Source: Clostridiales bacterium (GTDB taxonomy: Bacteria; Bacillota; Clostridia; Oscillospirales; Oscillospiraceae). From it: DNA of 8,795 nt. The first letter of the stretch is position 1. Each line of letters begins with the position of its first letter. Under the pieces are notes generated by a model. It was not told where the DNA came from. It was given only the letters and a program-made list of their open reading frames with translations, and ran no database searches. A program made the position numbers and the translations under genes. The stretch lies in NCBI GenBank assembly GCA_019421975.1, contig JAHZEE010000060.1:1-8795 (forward strand). Reading direction: 5' to 3'. Shown piece by piece: positions 1-6,018 of the stretch.

Positions 1-866
1 TACTGGAAGGGGCAGGTCATGGGCCGCAGGGCAAAGCACTCCTTGGTCTCGTCGTTGGGATCCCCCAGTACAAACATGCCGTCCAGGTAGTGATCCCAGT
101 GACCGGAGATCTTGTACAGCTCGCGCTTTGCCATGTAGGGCGTCTTGGTCAGAAGATAGCCGCGCTTCTGCTCCTCATCCTCCACCCAGCGCTGCAGCGT
201 CTGGATGACGCGGGCGCCTTTGGGCAGGATGATCGGCAGGCCCTGGCCGATCACATCAACGGTGGTAAAGAACTCCAGCTCCCGGCCCAGCTTGTTGTGG
301 TCGCGCCGCAGCGCCTCCTCCCGCTGCTGCAGCCAGGCGTCCAGCTCCTCCTTTTTCGGGAAGGCAATGCCGTAGATGCGCTGCAGCATTTTCCGCTTGG
401 AGTCGCCGCGCCAGTAGGCGCCCGTGGAGGAGAGCAGCTTGATGGCGTTGCCCTTGACCCGGCCTGTGCTGTCCAGATGCGGGCCTGCGCACAGATCCGT
501 GAACTCCCCTTGCCGATAGAACGAGATGACCGCGTCCTGCGGCAGATCCTCGATCAGCTCCACCTTGTAGGGCTGGTCCTTCATAAACTCCAGCGCCTCA
601 GCGCGCGGCAGCTCAAACCGCTCCAGGGGCAGCTTCTCCTTACAGATCTTCCGCATCTCTGCCTCAATCTTCTCCAAAATCTCCGGCGTGAAGTTGACCG
701 GTGTGTCAAAGTCGTAATACCAGCCGTTGTCAATGGAGGGACCAATGGCAAATTTCACATCCGGGTATAACCGGCGCACAGCCTGGGCCATAATGTGGCT
801 GCAGGTGTGCCAATAGGTCTTGCGGTAGGCCTCGTTTTCAAAGGTGTACAGGTTTTCTTCAGACAT
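1..866 (-). CDS. thrS: Threonyl-tRNA synthetase, 5' part (288 codons seen), no TGS domain
   Basis: This enzyme charges tRNA-Thr with threonine in the cytoplasm. The first 288 residues are visible; the gene runs off the left edge, so the rest of the catalytic core and the anticodon-binding domain are outside. The protein opens almost directly in the editing domain: HxxxH at H20/H24 and DLCAGPH at 124-130 (C126, H130) are the conserved editing-site residues. A linker follows, then the start of the class II core, with RPMTCP at 281-286, where C285 should be the first zinc ligand. The usual 60-residue N-terminal TGS domain is missing. The ATG at 866 has a strong GAGGAGG ribosome site on the minus strand (about 871-879), and between it and the promoter lie the leader terminator and T-box, so there is no room for a longer start. 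Expression should be controlled by the T-box upstream. Identity is certain in my view; the lack of TGS is seen directly. Confidence 0.96.
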   Translation of the reverse strand, partial: MSEENLYTFENEAYRKTYWHTCSHIMAQAVRRLYPDVKFAIGPSIDNGWYYDFDTPVNFTPEILEKIEAEMRKICKEKLPLERFELPRAEALEFMKDQPYKVELIEDLPQDAVISFYRQGEFTDLCAGPHLDSTGRVKGNAIKLLSSTGAYWRGDSKRKMLQRIYGIAFPKKEELDAWLQQREEALRRDHNKLGRELEFFTTVDVIGQGLPIILPKGARVIQTLQRWVEDEEQKRGYLLTKTPYMAKRELYKISGHWDHYLDGMFVLGDPNDETKECFALRPMTCPFQ

Positions 867-895
867 GCTTACTCCTCCTCATTCCGGGGCGAAAT

Positions 896-931
896 AAAAA
901 ATCCCACCCCTGATTTCATCAGGGGTGGGAT
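896..931 (-). terminator. Regulated intrinsic terminator of the thrS T-box leader
   Basis: A perfect 13-bp stem is formed by 919-931 and 901-913 with a 5-base loop (914-918), followed on the minus strand by TTTTTATTT. Its 5' arm overlaps the antiterminator, as expected for T-box attenuation. It ends about 30 bases before the thrS start. Confidence 0.95.
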
Positions 932-1135
932 ACATTAAATATATCTCACGGTTCCACCCTGCTTACGGCCGCAGCCGTCGCTCGTAGCCGCTGTAACGGG
1001 CGGTCCCGTCCCGGTTCGCCGGGCAGCTCGGAAGCGGTGCAGCACCAGGGCATACGGCAGATCCACTCACAGCAGACGGGATCCTCTCTGCGCCTTGTCT
1101 CCTGGCCTGATAACTTCGTCACAGCCATTTTTTCT
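896..1135 (-). promoter_or_regulatory. T-box riboswitch leader of thrS (tRNA-Thr sensing)
   Basis: An untranslated leader of about 270 bases precedes thrS. The T-box core AGGGTGGAACCGTG is at 960-947. It can fold into the antiterminator: CAGGG (961-957) pairs with CCCTG (924-920), the 7-base bulge TGGAACC (956-950) is the canonical UGGNACC site for the tRNA 3' end, and GTG (949-947) pairs with CAC (927-925). This uses the same bases as the 5' arm of the terminator, so the two folds exclude each other. Further upstream are CCGTTA and GAGCGA, as in Stem II, a small ACGGC/GCCGT hairpin next to the T-box, and Stem I features (AGAGAG and GCTGTGAG in the apical part). A candidate threonine specifier codon ACC, followed by a purine, is at 1038-1036. 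The bulge base A953 would pair with a U73 discriminator. In this family uncharged tRNA-Thr favours antitermination and raises thrS expression. The specifier position is inferred; the rest is read directly. Confidence 0.92.
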
Positions 1136-1141
1136 GAAAAA

Positions 1142-1170
1142 AATATAGCATATTTCCGCCAGTCTGTCAA
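1142..1170 (-). promoter_or_regulatory. Predicted sigma-A promoter of the thrS leader
   Basis: On the minus strand TTGACA (1170-1165) and TATATT (1147-1142) are separated by 17 bases, close to consensus. Transcription should start near 1135, just upstream of the T-box Stem I. Confidence 0.85.
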
Positions 1171-1236
1171 TAAAGTATCCCATGTCCATTATGTTAACCG
1201 TTTTGTAACCCTACTACTATATATTGTGGTATTTTG

Positions 1237-1279
1237 GCGAAAAAATTCGTTTTTCGCAAATTTTCGAATAATTTCGCAA
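1237..1279. repeat. AT-rich inverted and direct repeats between thrS and yabE-like promoters
   Basis: The stretch 1171-1331 holds no gene. It is strongly AT-rich. GCGAAAAA (1237-1244) and TTTTTCGC (1250-1257) form a perfect inverted repeat with a 5-base spacer. TTCGCAA occurs at 1253-1259 and again at 1273-1279, exactly 20 bases apart, i.e. about two helical turns. A weaker inverted repeat AAGTTT/AAACTT lies at 1298-1312 and is followed by a T-run. The repeats sit between two divergent promoters, so an operator or a curved/upstream-element DNA segment are both possible; no known regulator site is recognised. Confidence 0.5.
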
Positions 1280-1331
1280 CTTTATTTTTTCATCAAAAAG
1301 TTTTGGAAACTTATTTTTTTAAGAAAAAAGC

Positions 1332-1359
1332 TTGACATTTTATTCAAAATAGTTATACT
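1332..1359 (+). promoter_or_regulatory. Predicted sigma-A promoter of the yabE-like gene
   Basis: TTGACA (1332-1337) and TATACT (1354-1359) are 16 bases apart. The start would be near 1366, giving a leader of about 90 bases. A second perfect TATAAT lies at 1375-1380 but has no convincing -35 box at the right distance. Confidence 0.8.
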
Positions 1360-1455
1360 AGGGCTTGATTTTAATATAATTACATTATGTAACTATTTGT
1401 TATGTATTTGCACATAATTCCCAAACCACATCTGTAGAGAAAGGAGGTATTTCCC

Positions 1456-2511
1456 TTGAAAAGACTGATCCAATATTCCGAAGAGAATCCTTTTCTGCGC
1501 GAACTCATCAGCCGCGGCATCGCCATTTTGATGATGCTGGGTCTGACCCTCGGCGTATTCTCTCAGTCAGCTCTTGCTCGGAATACCTATGTTATCACAG
1601 ACGGCGACAAGGTCGTTGTGCACACCTCATTCGCGACAGATCCAACGGATGTCCTGCAGGAGCTTGGCATGCCGCTGGGCGAAGCCGATACCGTGACGAC
1701 CAAGCCGGAGGAGGATGGTGTCTCTGAAATCGTCATCTCCCGCTCCAACGCTGTCACCCTGAACGACCGTGGACAGATCCACGCCATCAGCACCACCGCC
1801 AGCACGGTGCGGGAGCTTTTGGCGCAATATGACATCGAGCTGTCCGAAAACCTGGTGCTCTCCACCAGCCCTGACTCCAAGATTTACAACAACATGGAGC
1901 TGGAGGTCTCCAGCCTCAGCTATGGCGAGGAGACCGTGGAGCAGCCGATCGCCTGTCAGGAGATCACCTGTGATGTCCCCTGGCTGGAGGCCGGCAAGAC
2001 CTTCCAGGCCACAGCCGGCAAGGACGGGCTGCAGCAGACTGTCTATGATGTCACCTACGAGGACGGCGAGGCCATCCGCAGGACAGAGAAGCAGACGGTG
2101 GTGCTCTCAGAGCCCATCGACCGGGTCACCTATGTGGGCACCGGCGCCTCAGCTGCCAGTGCCACGGACGGCGCGCTTCAGACGCTCACCACGCCCAGCG
2201 GCGAGACGCTCACCTATAGCACAAAGCTCTCCTGCGAGGCCACGGCCTACACCTGTGAGGGCTCCAGCTGGAATACAACTGCCACCGGCACCACGGCCCG
2301 CGTCGGCTGTATCGCCGTTGATCCCAGCGTCATCGCCCTGGGTACCCAGGTCTATATCGAGACCGCCGACGGCTCTTTCGTCTATGGCTGTGCCACCGCT
2401 GAGGACACCGGCGGGGCCATCAAGGGCAACATCGTCGACCTGTACTTTGACACCGAGGACGAGTGCTGGAATTTCGGCCGCCGCGCGGTCAATGTCTACA
2501 TTCTCGCCTGA
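1456..2511 (+). CDS. yabE: YabE-like cell wall protein: DUF348, G5 and 3D domains
   Basis: A 351-residue exported or membrane-anchored protein, probably acting on or binding peptidoglycan. Residues about 19-41 are hydrophobic and end in SALA, fitting an uncleaved anchor or signal peptide. A DUF348 (ubiquitin-like) unit spans about 45-80 and a second, similar segment 100-151; a G5 domain covers about 152-229; a low-complexity linker 230-256 leads to a C-terminal 3D domain (258-350) with its three characteristic aspartates visible: D289 (VDPSVI), D317 (DTGGAIKG) and D328 (VDLYF). 3D domains occur in Rpf/Sps-type muralytic proteins and MltA-like transglycosylases, so cell wall cleavage is the likely role but is not proved here. 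The start is TTG, supported by AAGGAGG at 1441-1447 with 8 bases spacing and by the signal sequence directly after. In B. subtilis yabE lies just upstream of rnmV-ksgA; here ksgA follows directly. The symbol is by family and synteny. Confidence 0.88.
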   Translation: MKRLIQYSEENPFLRELISRGIAILMMLGLTLGVFSQSALARNTYVITDGDKVVVHTSFATDPTDVLQELGMPLGEADTVTTKPEEDGVSEIVISRSNAVTLNDRGQIHAISTTASTVRELLAQYDIELSENLVLSTSPDSKIYNNMELEVSSLSYGEETVEQPIACQEITCDVPWLEAGKTFQATAGKDGLQQTVYDVTYEDGEAIRRTEKQTVVLSEPIDRVTYVGTGASAASATDGALQTLTTPSGETLTYSTKLSCEATAYTCEGSSWNTTATGTTARVGCIAVDPSVIALGTQVYIETADGSFVYGCATAEDTGGAIKGNIVDLYFDTEDECWNFGRRAVNVYILA

Positions 2512-2524
2512 GCCGGAAATAAAA

Positions 2525-2553
2525 TTGAAAAACCGCCTTTTGTCTGTTACAAT
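2525..2553 (+). promoter_or_regulatory. Predicted ksgA promoter inside the yabE-like terminator
   Basis: TTGAAA (2525-2530) and TACAAT (2548-2553) are 17 bases apart. The -35 box touches the A-run of the terminator's 5' arm and the -10 box is in the hairpin loop. A start near 2560 would give a very short leader containing only the 3' arm of the hairpin. The fit to consensus is good, but use of the promoter is inferred. Confidence 0.6.
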
Positions 2554-2577
2554 AGCAGCACGAAAGGCGGTTTTTTT
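2528..2577 (+). terminator. Intrinsic terminator after the yabE-like gene
   Basis: The arm 2528-2540 (AAAAACCGCCTTT) pairs perfectly with 2563-2575, and T2541/G2562, G2542/C2561 and T2543/A2560 can extend the stem. It is followed by a run of seven Ts that abuts the GTG start of ksgA. The A-run in the 5' arm would also support termination on the minus strand. Confidence 0.8.
2563..2570 (+). promoter_or_regulatory. Ribosome binding site of ksgA formed by the terminator's 3' arm
   Basis: AAAGGCGG at 2563-2570, with a spacer of seven Ts before GTG at 2578, is the only purine-rich site in the right place. It differs from AAGGAGG by a C. The same bases form the terminator's 3' arm, so the site would be buried in any transcript reading through from yabE. 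Confidence 0.6.
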
Positions 2578-3441
2578 GTGAATCTTTGCAACATTCAGCA
2601 GATCCGTGCGCTGCTGCAGCGCCACGGGTTCCGCTTCTCCAAGTCCAAGGGACAGAACTTTCTGACCGCAGCCTGGGTCCCGGAGGAGATCTGTACCGGC
2701 GCCGGGATCGACGCCCACTGCGGCGTTCTGGAGATCGGGCCCGGTATTGGTCCGCTCACCGATCAGCTCTGCCGGCACGCTGCAAAGGTGGTGGCCGTGG
2801 AGGTCGACACCGCGCTGCAGCCCATTTTGGCGGAGACCATGGCGGGCCATGACAATCTGGAGCTCATCTTCGGCGACATTCTGAAGGCGGATCTTCCCGC
2901 CCTGGTGCAGTCCAAATTTGCAGGCCTGCGCCCCATGGCCTGCGCCAATCTCCCCTATTACATCACCTCGCCCATTCTGGCCGCGCTGCTGGAGAGCCGT
3001 GCGTTCTGCTCTGTGACCGTTATGGTGCAGAAGGAGGTCGCCGAGCGCATCTGCGCCAGCGCCGGGAGCGCCGACTACAGCGCCTTTACCGTGTTCTGCA
3101 ACTACTATGCCGAGCCGGAGATCCTCTTTTCGGTCCCGCCCGACTGCTTTATCCCCCAGCCCAAGGTCACCTCTGCCGTCATCCAGCTCAAAACCCGCGC
3201 CGCGCCGCCCTGTGAGATCACCGACGAGGCGCTCTTCTTCCGTGTCGTGCGTGCCAGCTTTGCCCAGCGCCGCAAGACCCTGGTCAACGGCCTGAGCGCC
3301 GCATTCCCCGACGCTTCCAAGGCGGAGCTGGGCCAGATTCTGACAGATTGCGACCTCTCTCCCACCATCCGCGGCGAGCGGCTGGATCTTGCGGGGTTTG
3401 CCGCCGTCGCCAACGCCCTGGCCTGCCGGAGAGGGGGCTGA
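2578..3441 (+). CDS. ksgA: 16S rRNA dimethyladenosine transferase (RsmA/KsgA)
   Basis: It transfers four methyl groups from S-adenosylmethionine to two adjacent adenines near the 3' end of 16S rRNA (A1518/A1519 in E. coli numbering), a late step and checkpoint of small-subunit assembly; loss gives kasugamycin resistance. The 287-residue length is normal for the family. Motifs in order: GQNFL at 25-29, the SAM-binding EIGPGIG at 52-58, acidic E75/D77 after the second strand, GD at 99-100, the catalytic NLPYY at 124-128, FIPQPKV at 191-197 and FAQRRKT in the C-terminal helical domain. The GTG start is chosen because the N-terminus then aligns with Bacillus KsgA from residue 1 and the weak ribosome site precedes it. 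It is followed after 2 bases by the HAD gene, so the two form an operon ending at 4169. No RNase M5 gene (rnmV) lies upstream, unlike in B. subtilis. Confidence 0.97.
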   Translation: MNLCNIQQIRALLQRHGFRFSKSKGQNFLTAAWVPEEICTGAGIDAHCGVLEIGPGIGPLTDQLCRHAAKVVAVEVDTALQPILAETMAGHDNLELIFGDILKADLPALVQSKFAGLRPMACANLPYYITSPILAALLESRAFCSVTVMVQKEVAERICASAGSADYSAFTVFCNYYAEPEILFSVPPDCFIPQPKVTSAVIQLKTRAAPPCEITDEALFFRVVRASFAQRRKTLVNGLSAAFPDASKAELGQILTDCDLSPTIRGERLDLAGFAAVANALACRRGG

Positions 3442-3443
3442 GT

Positions 3444-4124
3444 ATGGCCTATACCACCATTCTGCTGGATGTGGACGACACGCTGCTGGACTTTGCTGCC
3501 TGTGAGCGCGCCGCGTTTTGCCTGACCATGCGGCAGCTTCAGATCCCCTGTGACGCGGCCATGGCCCGGCGCTATTCCCAGATCAACCGCCTCTGGTGGG
3601 ACAGATTCGAGCGGGGCGAGATTGAAAAGCGGGAGATTTTGGCGGGCCGCTATATCCAGCTGGCCGCGGAATTTCATCTGGAGCTGGATCCTGTCGGGGC
3701 GGGTAAGCTCTATGCCTCTCATCTGTCCCGGCAGCATGTGCCCATGCCGGACATGCGCTTTGCCCTGGAATACCTCTCCAGCCGATACCGGCTGTATCTC
3801 GCCACCAACGCCACCGCAGCCGTGCAGCAGAGCCGCCTGGAGGCGAGCGGCATTCTGCCCTATGTACAGGGCTGCTTTTACTCCGAGACCGCCGGCGCAC
3901 AAAAGCCGGAGACGGCCTTTTTTTCGTATTGCTTCTCTCAAATCCCCAACTTTGTGCCGCAGCAGGCCCTGATGCTGGGCGACAGTCTGAATTCTGATAT
4001 TCTGGGCGCCAACCGCGCCGGAATCGACGCATGTTGGATGAATCCCAGGCATTTGCGCCGGCCATCGGGATTGCAAATCGCGTTTGAAATCCATGCGCTG
4101 CGGGAGGTGCCAACGGTGCTGTAG
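3444..4124 (+). CDS. HAD-family hydrolase, YfnB/YjjG-like pyrimidine nucleotidase
   Basis: A 226-residue cytoplasmic phosphatase of the haloacid dehalogenase superfamily. All four motifs are present: motif I LDVDDT with nucleophile D9 and general acid D11, motif II LATNAT in the middle, motif III lysine K154 in QKPET, and motif IV GDSLNSD with D180 and D185. The alpha-helical cap between motifs I and II (roughly residues 17-100), the LLDF context after motif I and the CWMNP near the C-terminus resemble B. subtilis YfnB and E. coli YjjG, which dephosphorylate nucleoside monophosphates, including non-canonical pyrimidines. Substrate specificity is inferred and should be held loosely. ATG at 3444 has GGAGAGGGGG just upstream (3428-3437), lies 2 bases after the ksgA stop, and gives an N-terminus starting directly at the first beta strand; a longer in-frame opening inside ksgA is not needed. 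Confidence 0.88.
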   Translation: MAYTTILLDVDDTLLDFAACERAAFCLTMRQLQIPCDAAMARRYSQINRLWWDRFERGEIEKREILAGRYIQLAAEFHLELDPVGAGKLYASHLSRQHVPMPDMRFALEYLSSRYRLYLATNATAAVQQSRLEASGILPYVQGCFYSETAGAQKPETAFFSYCFSQIPNFVPQQALMLGDSLNSDILGANRAGIDACWMNPRHLRRPSGLQIAFEIHALREVPTVL

Positions 4125-4141
4125 CGCAGTCTCTCATACAG

Positions 4142-4169
4142 GGCGCCTGGGTCACTCCAGGCGCCTTTT
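4142..4169 (+). terminator. Intrinsic terminator of the ksgA-HAD operon
   Basis: GGCGCCTGG (4142-4150) pairs with CCAGGCGCC (4157-4165) around a 6-base loop and is followed by TTTT. It lies 17 bases after the HAD stop codon. Confidence 0.9.
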
Positions 4170-4183
4170 GAATTTTGAAGCTA

Positions 4184-4217
4184 TTTTACAAGCCTTTTTC
4201 CCGCTCCGGCTGTAAAA
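4184..4217. repeat. Inverted repeat upstream of the araC-type gene
   Basis: TTTTACA (4184-4190) and TGTAAAA (4211-4217) are perfect inverted copies, with GCC (4192-4194) and GGC (4208-4210) continuing the pairing after one unpaired A and a 13-base loop. It could be an operator or an mRNA hairpin ending 11 bases before the ribosome site at 4229. A TAAAAT at 4213-4218 might be a -10 box, but no good -35 box is at standard spacing, so I do not call a promoter. Confidence 0.4.
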
Positions 4218-4240
4218 TGGCCAGGATTGGAGGTGCCAGC

Positions 4241-5083
4241 ATGCGCAACGAAATTCGCACCGCGGTCTATGACAGCACCCTGCGGATCGAGGCCTGCCGC
4301 TTTGCCGGCCTCGGCCAGCCCTTTCCTGCCCATTTTCACGACTACTATGTGCTCGGCCTGGTGGAAAGCGGGCAGCGCACACTGGTCTGGCAGCAGCAGA
4401 CCTATTGTGTCGCGCCCGGCGATCTTCTGATCTTCCACCCAGGGGACAACCATGGGTGCACCCAGTGTGGACAGGCCCCTCTGGACTACCGGAGTCTGCA
4501 TCTTGAAAAGCCGGCAATGCTGGAGCTGACTGCAGCCGCCACGGGCCGCCGCCAGCTGCCCCACTTTTCTGCGCCGGTCATCCGGGATGAGACTGCCGCC
4601 TGTTATCTGCGCTCGGTGCATGGGATGCTGGGGGCGTCCTCCGACGCCATGGAAAAGGAGGAGACGCTGCTTCTGCTCTTGTCCCATCTGATCACAAACT
4701 ACAGCCAGCCGGCCGCCTCCGCCCCACCTGCCTGCCGGGCCGAGGTGGCGCACGCCTGTGCCTTTTTACAGCAGCATCTGGCCGAGCGTCTGGATCTGGC
4801 GCAGGTCTGCCAGGCAGTGGGCCTGAGCAAGTCCACCCTTCTGCGCGCCTTTACGCTGGAAAAGGGCATCACCCCCTACCGCTATCTGGAGTCGCTGCGG
4901 ATTGATGCAGCCAAACGGCTTTTGGAGCAGGGGCTTACGCCGGTGCAGGCCGCACTGCAGACGGGATTCTCCGATCAGAGCCACTTCACCCACTATTTCC
5001 GCCGCTTCCTGGGGCTCTCCCCCGGCGCGTACCGGGACATCTTTCGCTCGCACCAAACAGGAGGTTTCGACCATGCACCCTGA
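4241..5083 (+). CDS. AraC-family transcriptional regulator
   Basis: A 280-residue DNA-binding protein with the usual two-part layout. The N-terminal cupin-like sensing domain (about 1-95) shows HFHDYY at 31-36, followed by the glycine turn ESG and the APGDLLIFHPGDNH segment at 58-71, typical of AraC_binding domains that hold a small ligand. The C-terminal domain (about 168-270) has two helix-turn-helix units: first around 185-205, second around 234-265 with the family signature GFSDQSHFTHYFRRFLGLSPGAYR spread over 242-265. ATG at 4241 is chosen because GGAGGTG lies at 4229-4235; an earlier in-frame start at 4175 lacks a ribosome site and would overlap the inverted repeat. The gene overlaps the next one by 11 bases, so it probably controls its own operon with the transporter. 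The inducer is unknown. AraC-type activators next to EamA or LysE exporters are a common pairing. Confidence 0.93.
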   Translation: MRNEIRTAVYDSTLRIEACRFAGLGQPFPAHFHDYYVLGLVESGQRTLVWQQQTYCVAPGDLLIFHPGDNHGCTQCGQAPLDYRSLHLEKPAMLELTAAATGRRQLPHFSAPVIRDETAACYLRSVHGMLGASSDAMEKEETLLLLLSHLITNYSQPAASAPPACRAEVAHACAFLQQHLAERLDLAQVCQAVGLSKSTLLRAFTLEKGITPYRYLESLRIDAAKRLLEQGLTPVQAALQTGFSDQSHFTHYFRRFLGLSPGAYRDIFRSHQTGGFDHAP

Positions 5084-5987
5084 CCGCAAAACCGCCGGCC
5101 ATCTGGCCGCGCTGCTCACCATTCTAATTTGGGGCACCACTTTCATCTCCACCAAGGTGCTGCTCACCCAGTTTCAGCCGGTGGAAATTCTGTTTTTCCG
5201 GTTTCTGCTGGGATTGGCCGCACTGCTGCTCGTCTATCCCCACAGGCTCCGGAATACCACCTGGCGGCAGGAGCTGACCTTTGCCGCTGCCGGGCTGAGT
5301 GGGGTCTGTCTGTACTATCTGCTGGAGAACATCGCACTCACCTATACGCTTGCCGCCAATGTCAGCGTCATGGTGGCGCTCTCGCCCTTTTTTACTGCGC
5401 TATTCACCCATCTCTTTCTGAAAGATGAGGACCGGCTCCGCGTGAATTTTCTTCTGGGCTTTGTGCTGGCCATCACCGGAATCTGTCTCATCAGCTTCAG
5501 CGGCGCCAGGCTGGCGCTCAATCCCCTGGGAGATCTGCTGGCCGTCGCCGCCGCGATTGTCTGGGCCTGCTACGCCGTTTTGACGCGGAAGATCGGCGGC
5601 TATGGGTATCACACCATTCTCGTCACCCGGCGCATCTTCTGTTACGGACTTTTGTTCATGCTCCCGGCTCTGCTTCTGTTTGACTTCCGCCTGGACCACC
5701 TCACGCGCCTGGCCGACCCGGTCTGTCTGGCAAATCTGCTCTTTCTGGGCCTGGGCGCCTCTGCACTCTGCTTTGTCACCTGGAACTTTGCCGTCAGGCA
5801 GCTGGGCGCCGTCAGGACCAGCGTCTACATCTACATGGTGCCTGTCATCACGCTCATCACCTCTGTGCTGATTTTGCAGGAGCCCGTGACGCCCCTCTCC
5901 TGTCTGGGGATGCTTCTGACGCTGGCAGGATTGGGCCTGTCGGAGCGAACCGGCCTGCGCCGCAGCGCAGCAGAAAACTCCAAATAA
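5073..5987 (+). CDS. EamA/DMT-superfamily transporter (probable exporter)
   Basis: A 304-residue inner membrane protein with about ten hydrophobic segments arranged as two EamA repeats (roughly 10-138 and 150-290). The first repeat opens with the typical LTILIWGTTFISTKVLL after a short charged N-terminus, and includes FFRFLLGL and ENIALTYTLAANVSVMVALSP; the second has the matching LLAVAAAIVWACYAVLTRKI and YIYMVPVITLITSVLILQEP, a hallmark end of the EamA fold. Members of this superfamily export amino acids, metabolites or toxic compounds, or move nucleotide sugars; the substrate cannot be told here. ATG at 5073 is preceded by AGGAGG at 5059-5064 within the end of the araC-type gene; the 11-base overlap indicates translational coupling. 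The short hydrophilic tail ends at a hairpin shared with sfsA. Confidence 0.92.
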   Translation: MHPDRKTAGHLAALLTILIWGTTFISTKVLLTQFQPVEILFFRFLLGLAALLLVYPHRLRNTTWRQELTFAAAGLSGVCLYYLLENIALTYTLAANVSVMVALSPFFTALFTHLFLKDEDRLRVNFLLGFVLAITGICLISFSGARLALNPLGDLLAVAAAIVWACYAVLTRKIGGYGYHTILVTRRIFCYGLLFMLPALLLFDFRLDHLTRLADPVCLANLLFLGLGASALCFVTWNFAVRQLGAVRTSVYIYMVPVITLITSVLILQEPVTPLSCLGMLLTLAGLGLSERTGLRRSAAENSK

Positions 5988-5990
5988 AAT

Positions 5991-6015
5991 GAGGCAGCTG
6001 CCCTGCAGCTGCCTC
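5991..6015. terminator. Shared hairpin between convergent eamA-type gene and sfsA
   Basis: GAGGCAGCTG (5991-6000) pairs with CAGCTGCCTC (6006-6015) around 5 bases. On the minus strand it is followed by ATTTTATTT, a fair U-tract for ending sfsA; on the plus strand it is followed only by TTGCT, so termination of the transporter transcript is probably weaker. Confidence 0.75.
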
Positions 6016-6018
6016 TTG

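Noticed and set aside
90..770. Plus-strand open frame of 226 codons opposite thrS
   Set aside because: It is the antisense shadow of a GC-rich gene with unmistakable ThrS motifs; the product is low in recognisable structure and has no ribosome site.
1305..1340. GGAAAC as an extracytoplasmic-function sigma -35 box for the yabE-like gene
   Set aside because: No CGTC/CGTA-like -10 box at the right distance; the TTGACA-16-TATACT promoter is much better.
1037..1417. Open frame of 126 codons across the T-box antisense and the AT-rich gap
   Set aside because: It runs through the thrS promoter and yabE promoter region, has abrupt composition change and an unlikely Phe/Ile-rich product.
2149..2850. 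Minus-strand open frame of 233 codons over the yabE-ksgA junction
   Set aside because: It crosses a terminator and two well-supported genes in antisense; codon shadowing in GC-rich DNA explains it.
3105..4094. Minus-strand open frame of 329 codons over ksgA and the HAD gene
   Set aside because: Antisense to two genes with complete family motifs; no start signals or domains are visible.
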